Shown here: positions 11,201 through 22,090 of the stretch, one piece after another | Numbering within the stretch: position 1 is the stretch's first letter | Layout of the letters: every line of letters begins with the position of its first letter | Assembly (NCBI RefSeq): GCF_001659605.2 | Contig: NC_035178.2 | Coordinates: forward strand, 8,254,062-8,318,061 | Direction: 5' to 3' | DNA length: 64,000 nucleotides | Source of the DNA: Manihot esculenta | Lineage: Eukaryota > Streptophyta > Magnoliopsida > Malpighiales > Euphorbiaceae | Program-made: the position numbers and the translations under genes | The notes under the pieces: generated by a model | The model's input: only the letters and a program-made list of their open reading frames with translations | Databases searched by the model: none | What the model was told of the DNA's origin: nothing

Positions 11201-13452
11201 TCAACTAACCAGATCAAGGGACCGCTTTCCGTTATTGTATATAAGAGAAAAAGATAAATAGTCCTTTTCAGGACGGAGATGACGTTGGAAAACAGCCTGG
11301 CAGCACATTAAATAGAAATTTTAGAATATTATTTGCAATACAAGGGTCACTGAGTAAAATTATCAAAACAAACTAATTATCAAGATAAAAACATGAAACT
11401 GACGCATAATAGATATAGAAAGCTTACAGTTCTCTGTCCAGGTAAAATTTTAGAGACAGAAGCTAATTTCAAACTTCTTTCACCACTACTTGAAATCCAG
11501 ATCAGAGTTGTTTCATCCTGTTATTTTTATATAACAGAGCAATGACTATATGATAGTTTGAAAAAATACATAGGGAGAAAAGCATAGAGTTCAGAATTTC
11601 AAACGAAGCTTTGGAGAATATGAAAACTGATCAAAAGAATAAACACATTAGAAAAGAATAAAAACGTTAAAAGAAAAAGAAAACATATCATGGAATATAT
11701 AGCAGGATCTTTTAGAATATTAACACCAAGTCATTAGATATCTTTAGAAGGGAGCTAGGAGTCAATAAGCATCTGAACGTAAATAAGATATTTAACACAG
11801 AAAGACCAGGAACATATTGGCCCAGCTTCACAAAAGACTGCAGGAGACAGCCAAGATAGGTTGGGTATATATAATAACATACAACTCTAAAACTCCTTCA
11901 CAAGCAACAAGCTTGCTATTTGCATTTTTCAGCTTCTACACTGATCCATGCACACAGACACTCGACCAACTATATTTGTATAGCCAACCTCCACTAGCCA
12001 TGTAAAAGAATGTGGAATTAACCCCAAGTGAGTAGACCTTCTCAGGAATTGTGGTTTACTTTAACAGAAACACCCCTTTAAGATCTTTATGAATACAAAC
12101 AAAGCATAAAAGAGCTCCACCACCACCCCCACCCCCAATAAAAACCAATCCGCATGCTGCAATCATTTTTTTTTATCATAAATGTGTTTACAACAGGTTG
12201 TTATACTAAAAATGAAAACAGAAAGCTTATGTCATGAGCATTATGAATATTCACTCATATTGAAGCACATTGTGATTATATAGTTTCACCTAAACCAAGC
12301 AGAAAATATGGCAATGACATCTGAGGGCATAGTTCTTAGCAGGCTCAAAAGTCAAGAAGCAAACTTACATTAGAAAGTCTAAATGGACAAAACTTTGGCT
12401 TTCCCTTGCGACCATATTTCAGAAGTTGTGCACCCTTCTTCAAAGCAATTAATGCCTGTAAAAGGTATAATGATAATTTATACTGATAAGGATAACTCCA
12501 TTGACAAAGTGATTAAATTACTGCAGGGACACCAAAAAATGCTGGCTCGGTATTCAGTTAACTATGTTGCACAGATTTGGCACAACAAAGTCATAAAGCT
12601 TTGAAACTTCCAGTCACGCAGCATCAAGTTAATGGAGATTTCACATGGGAACGATATTTTTTTGGTGCAACCTTGCCATTTCAACTATGAACTTCTTACT
12701 AAACCTTTGATAGAGAATAATTCAGGTTTTGTTCAATAACCTAATATATAATGAGACCTATTATTTGACAAAGTCACCATAGTAAAACTCTTTAAACCCA
12801 AAGAGATTATAACTATTATATCTAGCATAAGGATAATCCGTAGAGTCTTAGCATTGGGCAGACACATATACTATCATTTGAATTTCAATGGTATCTTCTC
12901 CTCCAAATAAACCTTCAAGCGGCATTTAAATTGCTTAAATAGGCACTTAAAAAGTTCCAAAAATTTACCCACAAAAGATTCTAAAAAGGGTCAAGAAAAA
13001 ATATAGGCATTTGTGAACAATATCCAGTTTAAGAAAGATATGCCATTGGTAAAAATAAGAGAAATATTTTCCTTACACCAAACAGGCCCTACTCCATGCA
13101 ATGTGCGCATTATTTAAAAAAGCTCAAAATGGTCACACATGATTCCCAACAAAATGAAAATTGCAAAGAAAAGAAAAATCACTGCTTGTCTATAGCTATG
13201 CATCAAATAAACAAGAAAAAGAAAAGCAAAATTGGCAACGGGATGGTCGGCATTTCACGCCCATAATTTTATTATGCAAAAAGAAGAATTAAGAAAATTT
13301 AACCCAAATTAAGCCAAAATAAAAAATATCAACTTTAATAAAAGTTTAACGCTCGAGGGTAGACAGAAAAACAAGGGAGCGACAAATAAGGAGCGAAAGA
13401 GAACCTGCTTGATGTCACGTTCGGCATTACCGTAGCTAACAAGATCTGCCAT
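5284..13452 (-). CDS. PRAF/RLD protein: PH, RCC1 repeats, FYVE, BRX (1118 aa)
   Basis: Complete gene with nine coding exons, transcribed leftward: 13452-13405, 12455-12369, 11517-11428, 11296-11210, 11126-11007, 10572-8470, 8263-8117, 6154-5640, 5443-5284. All introns are GT..AG and all phases close, giving 1118 residues, usual for the family. Domains: PH about 1-140 (starts [16 protein letters not shown]), seven or so RCC1 repeats about 237-620, FYVE zinc finger about 620-690, coiled coil about 820-895, C-terminal BRX about 1036-1091 ([17 protein letters not shown]). RCC1 blades show the repeated ACG..HTA and TWG.G..GRLGHGD motifs. Plant PRAF/RLD proteins bind phosphoinositide membranes; their BRX domain binds LAZY1-family proteins, linking gravity signalling to PIN auxin-carrier trafficking. 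The FYVE core reads RKRHNC rather than RRHHCR, the known plant PRAF variant. The start lies in a good context (GGAATGGC) but is overlapped by a uORF. Intron 7 contains a copia element. Which paralogue this is I cannot say. Confidence 0.95.
6325..6493 (+). repeat. 5' LTR of the intronic copia element
   Basis: 169 bases, TG..CA ends, with a TATA-like TTTATATATAAATAGG near its middle. It is longer than the 3' LTR because the latter lacks about 28 bases just upstream of that TATA-like box. Several base differences between the LTRs show the insertion is not recent. Confidence 0.9.
6494..6506 (+). other. Primer binding site of the copia element
   Basis: TGGTATCAGAGCC immediately after the 5' LTR; the standard copia primer site complementary to the 3' part of initiator methionine tRNA. 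Confidence 0.85.
6607..7325 (+). repeat. Tandemly repeated interior of the copia derivative
   Basis: A unit containing TCTCACCGTCCACCTAAAG occurs at 6607 and again at 6801 (period 194). It is followed by several diverged copies of a roughly 45-65 base unit built on TTTGGGTTACTCATAAAGGG and TAACATTTGGAGACTTAGGG (about 6900-7220), then short GTACTGTTCACGAGTACTG repeats (about 7240-7325). Such expansion inside the leader region is seen in non-autonomous LTR elements. It contains no convincing long coding frame. Confidence 0.8.
7326..7600 (+). pseudogene. Collapsed copia polyprotein: gag remnant next to RNase H remnant
   Basis: About 7380-7480 reads like the start of a copia gag, with [20 protein letters not shown]. 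It is followed within a few bases (about 7483-7590) by [20 protein letters not shown] and [12 protein letters not shown], recognisable as the RNase H end of copia pol. The region normally between them (rest of gag, protease, integrase, reverse transcriptase) is gone, so one large internal deletion is the simplest history. A stop codon and frame change separate the pieces; nothing functional is encoded. Confidence 0.75.
7674..7813 (+). repeat. 3' LTR of the intronic copia element
   Basis: 140 bases from TGTTATAG to TTCTACA, aligned with the 5' LTR throughout except for one deletion of about 28 bases and scattered substitutions. Followed at once by the right copy of the CTATT target duplication. 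Confidence 0.9.
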
Positions 13453-13520
13453 TCCATGTGAAGATATTCACCAACACGCCACCTCCCTCTCCGATCGCTC
13501 ACCGGAGCTCCGTACATCAT
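12449..13520 (-). promoter_or_regulatory. Upstream ORF overlapping the PRAF start codon
   Basis: In the PRAF leader an ATG ATG pair at 13520-13515 opens a frame that runs past the main ATG (13452) in a different frame. After splicing of intron 1 it ends at a TAA near the start of exon 2 (12451-12449), giving about 40 codons (starts MMYGAPVSDRRGRWRVGEYL). A scanning ribosome that starts here cannot start at the main ATG, so this should lower PRAF translation if the leader begins upstream of 13520. The transcription start is not visible, so that condition is unproven. Confidence 0.5.
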
Positions 13521-14000
13521 ATACCATCTACTAACTCCTCACATCAAAACCCCTCCACCTCTTCCACTTGTTCTCAAGCAAAAATCAGCTCTTTCTCAGA
13601 TCTACAAGTCTTTTCAGAGGCCAAAAGAATTCCCAAGTAAAAGTTAGTAACTGCCACTTCTAACTGACAAAGCAAACAGAATCAATGGTGTCTCTAAGCT
13701 CACGAATAGCTGTTTCCCGGCGAATGGAAGCAGCTTTTGCAAGGGGCGAAGCCAAGCAGAAAAAGAGGAACAGGTCCCAAACGGACTTGCGGCGCCGGAG
13801 AAGACGGAGGAAGCCGGACGGCGGAGACAGAGAGGATGAAAAGCCGAGCGAGCGGGAGAGAGAAACGGAGGAGTGTTCGTAGTAAAATAAAAAAAGTGCA
13901 GGGAGTCAAGGAGGGAAAACAAAAAGAAAATAGAAAAGAAGTACAGGCCGATGAGAGAGAGAGAGCATGAAATCGCCTGGGAGATGAATGAGAACACATT
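13521..14000 (-). promoter_or_regulatory. PRAF 5' leader and proximal promoter, CT-rich
   Basis: Upstream of the PRAF start the minus strand is rich in CT tracts (CTCTCTCTCTCT near 13950-13965) and much less AT-rich than flanking DNA, as expected for a plant 5' leader or core promoter. A 99-codon frame opens at an ATG near 13999 on the minus strand; it is compositionally simple (S, L, F, P) and resembles nothing known. I see no clear TATA box. Boundaries are approximate. Confidence 0.5.
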
Positions 14001-14422
14001 TCCAAGGCACCATTAAAAGTTAAAAACTTATTATAAATGTTATTCTAAAATAATTAAATATTTTTTTTAAAATCATATGTACTTTTAATTATTTTAAAAT
14101 ATAATTTTTCCAAAATAAAAATAATTAAGTTTTTTTTATTATAAAGAATAAAATTAATAAACAAATAAATCAAATTAAATCTTTACAAAATTTTTAATTT
14201 TAATCTGAATGATAATATTTGAAAAATTATAATTCTATTCCTGAAAATTATTTAAATTTCAAGAGTTCAATGTCTCCCTTGGCGCCATTCTCTGCGGGCA
14301 ACTGGTCCACAGTTGGATTTAGTTTTCATGGTTTTTGAGTTCAATGCGTCTCGCCATTGCTCCTCGCGATGGATGGCTTGCTGCTTGCAACAGAAGAACC
14401 ATTACTCTTCCAAATCTTCTTC

Positions 14423-14453
<31 letters not shown>

Positions 14454-15439
14454 TGCGTTGACAACTTTAGTAGTTGGATTTGCTTCCATTATTGGATGGC
14501 TTATTTATTGAAACGTTTGTGATTTGAACCAAAGTTATTTCCGTCTCTATTAATTTTTTATTTTTATTGAATCGAATCGCCCGGATAATTATCAATTTTA
14601 TTTATTTATTTATTTTTATTATATTAATCTAATTTAATTTAAAAATTTTAATAATTTAATTTTTTAATTTTTAAATTCAGATTGATTTAAAATTAAATAA
14701 TTACAGTGATCCGTTATATTTTAGATTTATTTCTATTTTATAAACGTAAAAGAATCAAATTTTTTTAATAATAATTTTGTATTTAAGTAAATGAGTTGTA
14801 TTTTCTGTTGGAAATATTTTTATCTATTTCTATTTTAATTTCAAAATAAAAACGAAATGCTTTAAAAACTTTTATTATATAAGACTAATAGTTCATTAAT
14901 GCTCAGATATAGCAAAAGCAAATTTTTTTTTGAAAAATATAATAATTAATTTGTTTTTTTTACATATCAGGATATATCCTTTCATGAAAATTTCATAATA
15001 TTCTTTTAGAATTTGTGGTTTCCCTCATAATTTTTTTTTTCTAAAAGTTTATTTTTCTCTTCTTCAAAATTTAAATTTTAGCTATTTTTTTTATTTTCTT
15101 ATATTTTTTTTAAAAAAATAAAAATAAAAATAAAAATAAAAATAAATTACATTACAATTTGAACAGTCGCTCCGCCAAACAAGGCAAATAGAAAAAGTTG
15201 GCTCAAAGCAACTGATACAACCAGGCTATAGTCAACTCCTAACTTTATTTTCAACGTGCACATGTTTGTTAGAACAAAAAATATATATATATAACAAAAT
15301 TATATATTTTAATTATTTTATTTAATTACATTATATTTTATTACATCTCACTAACACATAGGCCAATTGAATTAAAAAGGTTGCAATAAAATAGAAATGA
15401 AACTAATGGCAAATATTCTACTAGCGGAATTACAAATGG
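14001..15439. other. Intergenic, AT-rich
   Basis: No gene seen. Includes a small less AT-rich patch at 14270-14400 and a T run of about 25 bases near 14426-14452. The rest is low-complexity A/T DNA with (TTTA)n and (AAATA)n stretches. It separates the divergently transcribed PRAF and NSR genes. Confidence 0.6.
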
Positions 15440-16450
15440 GCTTATTCCCTTTGGGGCTTTCATTTAAATTCCAAACCTCACATCATATGCAGAAAGCGCT
15501 GATTTTTTCTGTTTTTGTCATAAGGAAATAAAATTTTATTACAAATCCGGACCCAAGGACCAACTACAACAGTTTAGAATCCTAGACTCATGTGCTTGGT
15601 GAGGATGGAACCACCGCTGCAAGACACCAGAGGGGGAGGTTTCAAAGTCGTTGGAAAGACAAACAAAGCCAAATGAAAACACAAGCAACCAAATCCATTA
15701 GGCTGCTGACAAAGCTCATTGGCAATCTTAGTCCGCCTTAAAGATCAACCGTCCAGCAGACAAGGAAGACAGTATATGGTCCCATAGATGATTAGCAACA
15801 AGATAAAAACATTCAATCTCTCATAGCAAAACCCACGGATCTAAAGCCAAACTGAAGTATAAACAAATGATCTTTAGAAAAGAGGAGAGAAGAACATAAA
15901 CTTTCATGCATGTGGCTTCTAGATATGTTACTAAGCTCTCCACAACCTGCATGCATATCAAAAAAACTCAAGAAGAATCAGAGAGAACAAAAAGAGCACA
16001 CACAAAAAAAGCAGCAAATCTAAAGAAACCCTCAAACACTCTATAGGATCTGCTGTAAAAAAATAAAATAGACTCAAATGGAAAAGAAAATCATCCAGAG
16101 GTGGGAAAGAAAAACCCACTCTCTGACCAGTAGAAGGGATGGCCAGGGTGAGCATAAATTTCTCTGTGCAGTATAGGGTTTCTTTATTGTGGACTTATGA
16201 GTCTGAGGCTGCTTTGTTGTGGATCTAAACTTTTAGATCTAATCCTGTTGTTACATATCTATTAAGACCTTAGTAGCTCTTCTTTAATCCTTGTATTTTC
16301 CTGGGCATCGTTGAGGATTTATTTGGGCTCCTAGCCTAAGTTATTGTTTTGAGAAATAGTATAAGCGCCTTTAGTTTTTTCAAGGTGTCACAAGTACTTT
16401 GACGTGTCTCTATTTGATTGGAGGGATATAAAGAATACATGAAGTCTTCC
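15440..16450. other. Unassigned non-AT-rich block upstream of the NSR gene
   Basis: About 1 kb of clearly less AT-rich DNA between two AT-rich flanks. Read on the minus strand its left end finishes with TAATAAAATTTTATT, which resembles the 3' tail of a transcript or a plant LINE. I could not find a coherent reading frame: the longest minus frame (16155-15958) is hydrophobic, low-complexity and not recognised. It could be a degraded LINE end, a non-coding transcript, or promoter-proximal sequence. Confidence 0.35.
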
Positions 16451-16671
16451 GCACTGAATCACTGAATTATCCCCATCCCATTCCCCTGACCTGAGACCCG
16501 ACAGACCCAATCTTCGGGGGAAAAAAAAAAAAATTAAAAACAGACCCAATCAACCGGCATAGAAATTAGGGCTTCCATTTCTGTTTAATCGTTTAGCAAA
16601 TCTCCATTCCATAGCTGAAGTCGGAAATTTCTCTCTTTCTCGCTGAAATTTGACGTTAGAGAGTCCGAGAT

Positions 16672-19600
16672 ATGACGGACGGCTACTGGAATCAGCAGCA
16701 GCAGCAGCAGCAGCATCTTCTCCTCTCTGGTGGCAGTTTAAAACGACCTCGTTCCGACTACGGTATTTACTTCCTCTCTTTTCTTTTTGTGTAAATGAAT
16801 AGAAACATTTCTTTTCTGTGTCGCGGTTTACATAGTTACTTCTTCCTTAGTAAGGCATAATCCAAAACTTAGTTGGAGTCTAACTTCATGAAATTTCTTC
16901 ATAATCTTACATAATTTTTATTTCTTTCAAAAATGAATTCTTTTAAGTGAATTGGCTTTTTCATTCCAATAGTGGGAGTCTACCAAAAACAAATCAATGA
17001 ATTCAATTTTGCAAAATTCTTGATTCTAAACAGGGCAGGGAAATCACAGAAATTTAGTATTAAAAAAGAATTAGGACCCAATTAGTATACCTGATCCTGT
17101 TTTTAAATGCAACAATAGCATTGGGACCTGGTGAATTTTATGGTAAATCAATAACTAAAATTGGGATTAGCATAATTTGGAGTCATACTAAGAGGTGAAG
17201 ATTTTATTCTCTGATTATGTAGTTATTGTAGATGGAATTCCTGCATTTTTCTTGAACCATATCTTGGAACTATGCAAGATACAGATCCCTGGATTGTCCA
17301 CCTAAATTATAGTCACTTACAAATGTGTATCAGTGGGGAACCTAGCCCTTATTAATGATGTAATTAGTGTTTTTGGTCACTCTTTTTGACCTTCATTGTT
17401 GTTTCATTTCATGCATTACCTCTTATTCAAGTCATTCTAAGATTCTTCTTATTAGTAATTTGTTTTTATGGTCTGCATCGTTGATAATACTATGTCTTGT
17501 TAACAACCATGTTGCTGAAATATTACTTAATTTTTTTTCCAGCCTTTCCTTATTGGATAGAAGTTAAATAAGTGACTGTTAGACGTTAAAGTTTTCTTTT
17601 TTGCTGAATTATCAACTTACACTGCCTCAAGTTGCTGCAACAGATGATTTATCGTTGCAATATTAATATTCTTGAGTTTTATCGACCTTAGACATACCCT
17701 TTTGTGATATTCTAGTCTGAAACTTAATAAGAAGGTGGAAGCATTTTCTTGTTATTTCCTTCCTGCAAAATCCTAAAGTCAATTGAAACAAATTTGTCAA
17801 TTGGCTTTTTCTCAACTTAACGGTTACCTGCCTTTAATCTTTTTGGGTGGGTTTTCTACTTAAGCTAAAAACCTTTTTGGGATGATATTGGTTAACAAAT
17901 GTCAGGAGTTACAGATGTTAGTACTCTTCCTAGTATTAAATATGTGTATGCATACCTTTGCTTTGTCCTGATACAAGTGGGAAGGCATACGGTGGAAGTT
18001 GATAGTCAATTCACTTCTAATGTGATGCATAAATTATGGTTCTCATAAATTAAATGCCTTGGTATTTGAAATACAAATAAAGGTATCTGTTGTTTTCTAG
18101 AATTCATCTTCCATGCCATTTTCCATGTTAGATTGCTTCATGTATAAATTTGACCAAGAGAAGTTGGATACTGCTGTGGGTAAAATTAATTAAGTTATTG
18201 TTTTTGAGCTTGCAGATCTCCCATCTTCAGGGTTGCCCACAGGTCATGAAATTCATAGTTATTATTCAAGAGATGATGGTCATAGCAGGTACCAGGCTGT
18301 GAAGGACACAAAAACAATTGGATCAGCATATGACCGATATCTCCAAAATGCGGTATCCCTTTAAATTGTGTGCTTTTTTTTTTTATTATTTTTATATTTT
18401 TCCTATCATGAACTACAGGATGTTTGCTTAAATACTCATCCAAATTGCTTTTGAAGCAAATTACTCCTTTTTCTACCGGAGAAGCTAGTGGGTTGAGCGT
18501 TGGGTTGGCAAAGACTGCCGGTAATGCTATGACTGGTCTTCCAATACTTGATTCTGGTATAACGGCCCGTCCTCAGGCTAGAGGTCCAGATCGGGCACCA
18601 AGTGGTCAGGATATTGTTTTCCGTAGTCAGCCTTTAGTGGATAAGGTAGCTAGGCCTGTTCGTGAAACTGTACCCCTGCCTCCAGATGCTTCCAGCACAC
18701 TATACGTTGAGGGACTCCCTCCTGACAGCACAAAGAGGGAAGTAGCCCGTATCCTCTTGATGCTGTAACAATGTTATTATACAATATTTTGGACCTTTAT
18801 TTTGCTCATTATTACTGGAGGTGTTCCCTCCTTTTCTCCCTTCTTTTGTATTCCTTTACTTGATCTTTAGATATCTTTCGCCCTTTTGTGGGGTATAAAG
18901 AAGTAAGACTTGTTAGCAAAGAATCCAAGCATGTAAGTTCCTGTTTAAAAACCTCTGTTACCAATATGATTTCTTGCATTTTGGCTTGATGGAAATGATC
19001 TGTTGATCTTGCAGCGTGGTGGAGATCCTATTATCTTGTGTTTTGTTGATTTTGAAAATCCAGCCTGTGCAGCAACTGCATTGAGCGCCTTGCAAGGTCA
19101 GGACATTCTTTTACATCAATCTTGAAAGAAACCAGTGTTATTGACTATGTCAGCTGCTTTTCTGTTATGTGCTGTTGTGTATACATGTGTGCATGCACTT
19201 GTGTGTTTGTATATTTATTTTATTGATGTCTTATTTGTCATTAATTTGCCAACACTTACCTTTGATGCATTATATATGGACAAACTTCTGTGCAATAACC
19301 CATTTTCCTAATCATGGTAGCTGACAATATTGAAGCAGAACTGTATTAATCTTTCGAATGAAAGCTTATTTCTTATGTTATCATTTGACTTGATTTAATT
19401 GTGAAAATAAGAAAGATTCTTATGTTATATATAATTGTGAAAATAAGAAAGATTCTTATGTTATATGTCAAAGTTCCAAATAAATGATTTATCTGTGCTA
19501 TAGCTTAGAGTCTTATGTTATGTATCTTTCCATTATTATTGTTTTTCTGAAATGCCAGGTGATGCTAACTTTACGGATTTGATTCTACAGGTTATAAGAT

Positions 19601-19694
19601 GGATGAACATGATCATGACTCTAACTACTTGAGGCTTCAGTTTTCTCGGTACCCTGGTCCAAGATCTGGCCCTGGAAGTCGTGGAAAGAGGTGA
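16672..19694 (+). CDS. Single-RRM RNA-binding protein, NSR (nuclear speckle RNA-binding) type, 255 aa
   Basis: Six coding exons: 16672-16762, 18216-18352, 18457-18748, 18871-18932, 19015-19096, 19591-19694. All introns are GT..AG and phases close, giving 255 residues. The N-terminus starts MTDGYWN, then seven Gln from a CAG run and a basic patch SLKRPRSDYD, a possible nuclear signal. A conserved block follows (VKDTKTIGSAYDRYLQ), then a Gly/Pro-rich linker. The C-terminal RRM spans about 157-240, with RNP2-like LYVEGL at 158 and a degenerate RNP1 in GGDPIILCFVDF. The tail reads SRYPGPRSGPGSRGKR. This layout matches plant NSRa/NSRb proteins (Medicago RBP1 relatives), nuclear speckle factors that bind long non-coding RNA such as ENOD40 or ASCO and modulate alternative splicing and auxin responses. 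The exact orthologue is not proven. The first intron is about 1.45 kb, others short. No uORF was examined beyond the proximal leader. Confidence 0.85.
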
Positions 19695-20727
19695 ATCACA
19701 AACGAACATTTGTGAATGACACCTGTCATGAATACAAACCAATTTTCTACTACTAGTTTATCCTGCCTTTGAAAATTTGCATTTTTTGACAAAATATGTT
19801 TATCCGCCTCTTGCAATTTAGAGTGCTCAAAGCTGGCCACACTAATTAGTTGCAGTTTTAGATCAACAAAATAGTGAAGGGATGAGGTATTTCAATATAT
19901 ATCTGAGATTAATTATGTAATCGAAACAAAGAGATGCTTAAATCGATCACTGCATAATTCTGTAGTTCCCAAATTTTTCTGTAGCTACTAGATGTTCGAC
20001 ACTTTGTAACATTTTCTTGAGATGCTAATTTTAGCCTTGGCACCCATGTCCTGCAATGCGTGAATGGTGGCTTTTACTTTCAGTTGCCTCTATTTGTCAG
20101 ATTCTTCATGGCTGATTTTTCAAAGAACTATGTGATGAAATGTTGTTGTGTGATTATTTTAAGACATGTTCTAATGGATTCCTTATTCTTTTTGGAATGT
20201 CTTCTTCTAATGGATGGCTATAATGCAGCTATAGCAGTCAATTTTGTCTATATTTTTGCAATTATGTTTATCTTAATAGCTTAATAAATAAACTTAAATT
20301 TGTCTCTAAATTAATTATTAAAATTCATTAATTCTTTTGATCGTTAACTGTGATGCTCTTTTTTTTGTATGTCAATTTTTTCACACGAATTAAGAAAAGT
20401 AGTAAATATAATAGATTTTAACAAAAATAGAATTAAGAAAATATTATATTTTCCTTTAATTAAAATGCCTATATAAATACGATAAACCTGATTAATGTTT
20501 TAGAAATACTCCACATATTAAAGCGTAAATAAGGAAAGAAAATATTTAATGAAGTATTGAAATTGTAAAATGTCATTTATTTAGAAATTGAAAAAAAAAA
20601 TTCTAAAATAACAAATAAAAAAAATAGAGGGAGTATATAGTACCCTTGTTAAATTGGAAAGAAGTCTTTATTTTGCTCAGAAACCTAATCATTATTGGAT
20701 AATGATATGATTATATCAATATAGAAA
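19695..20727. other. NSR 3' flank and AT-rich spacer
   Basis: The first few hundred bases are probably NSR 3' UTR; the nearest AATAAA is at about 20284, rather far from the stop, so the true end is uncertain. The open frames at 19536-19840 (minus) and 20060-20284 (plus) have no recognisable content. From 20300 the DNA is AT-rich up to the hAT-like element. Confidence 0.5.
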
Positions 20728-20779
20728 CTCAAGATTAGGGCCGTAAATGAGCCAAGCTATTCGTGAGCTACTCGAGATT

Positions 20780-21035
20780 CGACTCGATAAAAGCTCGACC
20801 GAGTTCGGCTCGTTTTTTAAATGAGCCAAGCTCGAACTCAATTTTGAGGCTCGTCACTTAAACGAGCTGAGTTTGAGCTCCATAATATTCGGCTCGTTAA
20901 GGCTCGCGAGCTGGCTCGTTTTTAGGCTCGCGAGCTGCTCGTTTTTAGGCTCGCGAGCTGGCTCGTTGAGAAGGTTCGCGAGCAGGCTCGTTAAGAAGGC
21001 TCGCGAGCAGACTCGTTAAATAAGCTCGTGAGTAA
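20780..21035. repeat. Left subterminal array of GAGCTCG / GGCTCGTT motifs
   Basis: Diverged short units such as AGGCTCGCGAGCTGGCTCGTT recur every 20-30 bases. The same motifs reappear in inverted sense at 21770-22090. In hAT elements, repeated subterminal motifs are where transposase binds, so this is plausibly a binding array; that role is inference. Confidence 0.7.
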
Positions 21036-21767
21036 TATTATTTAAATAAATTGATGAACCAATTCGTTAAATAAATTTATGAATAAGTTCATGTATTATT
21101 AAAAAAATAAAAATAACTATAAAGTTATAAAATTTAAACTATTATAAATACTTGAAAATTATAGTATTGAAAATTATAAATAATTAAGATTAATTATTAT
21201 AATTAATATTCTTTAAAATTAAATTATAAAAATCTTTTGTATATAATTATTATAATAAGATTCTATAAAATTAATGTATAATTACAAATAATTAATATTA
21301 ATTATTATAATAAGTATTCTTTAAAATTATAGTACTACATGATAAATTGAGTTGTAAAAATTATATACATTTTAAAATTAAAGTATAATTATAAAAAAAA
21401 TTTTGTATATAATTAAGCATACAATATAAAAGATGATAATAATTATCAAAGTATATTAATAATAATTAATTAAGGTTATATGGATGTTGAAGTTGAAATT
21501 CAAGTTAACTAATTGAACAAGCATGAAGATGATTATGAAGATAATTAAATTATATTAGCTTATTTCAACTGTTGGAAGTTTGAATCAACTTTATTCGTTT
21601 AATATTAAACTTTGTGTGTAATCTAATTTTATTATGTTGTTGAATTTATAGTTATTTGTGTTATTTTAGTTATAAATTGTGTTACGTAATTTTTTTTATG
21701 TACACTCTCTTTTTTTTATATTATTTAAATTAATAATGATTAAAAACTGATTAAAGTGTAATTATTA

Positions 21768-22090
21768 ATTCGAGCTCGAGCCTGAACTTGAACTCAAACC
21801 AAACTTTTTAATTTTGAGCTCGGTCTCGAGCTTTTTTAACGAGTTTCTTAATTGAGTTTTCCGAGTTCGAACTCGAGTTTTATTAACGAGTTTCTTAATC
21901 GAGCTTTTCGAGCTCGAGCTCGAATTAGGCTCGTTATTAAATCGAACGAGCCTTTCACGAGTCGAGCTCGATTATAATATTTAATTCTCGAGTCGAGCTC
22001 GAATCAAATATTAGAGCTCGAGTCGAACTCGAACTTTCAAACTTTTTTAATAAACGAGCTTGAGCTTTACAAAGCTCGGCTCGGCTCGAC
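21768..22090. repeat. Right subterminal array of GAGCTCG / AACGAGC motifs
   Basis: Mirror of the left array: repeated CGAGCTCGAGC, AACGAGCCTTTC and GAGTCGAGCTCG units up to the right terminal repeat. Palindromic GAGCTC cores mean each arm can fold locally as well as pair with the other arm. Confidence 0.7.

Noticed and set aside
13685..13970. Arg-rich plus-strand frames opposite the PRAF leader
   Set aside because: Antisense of CT-rich leader DNA; basic composition is explained by GA-rich sequence, and no homology is recognised.
20060..20284. 74-codon plus frame past the NSR gene
   Set aside because: Hydrophobic, low-complexity, in probable 3' flank, no family match.
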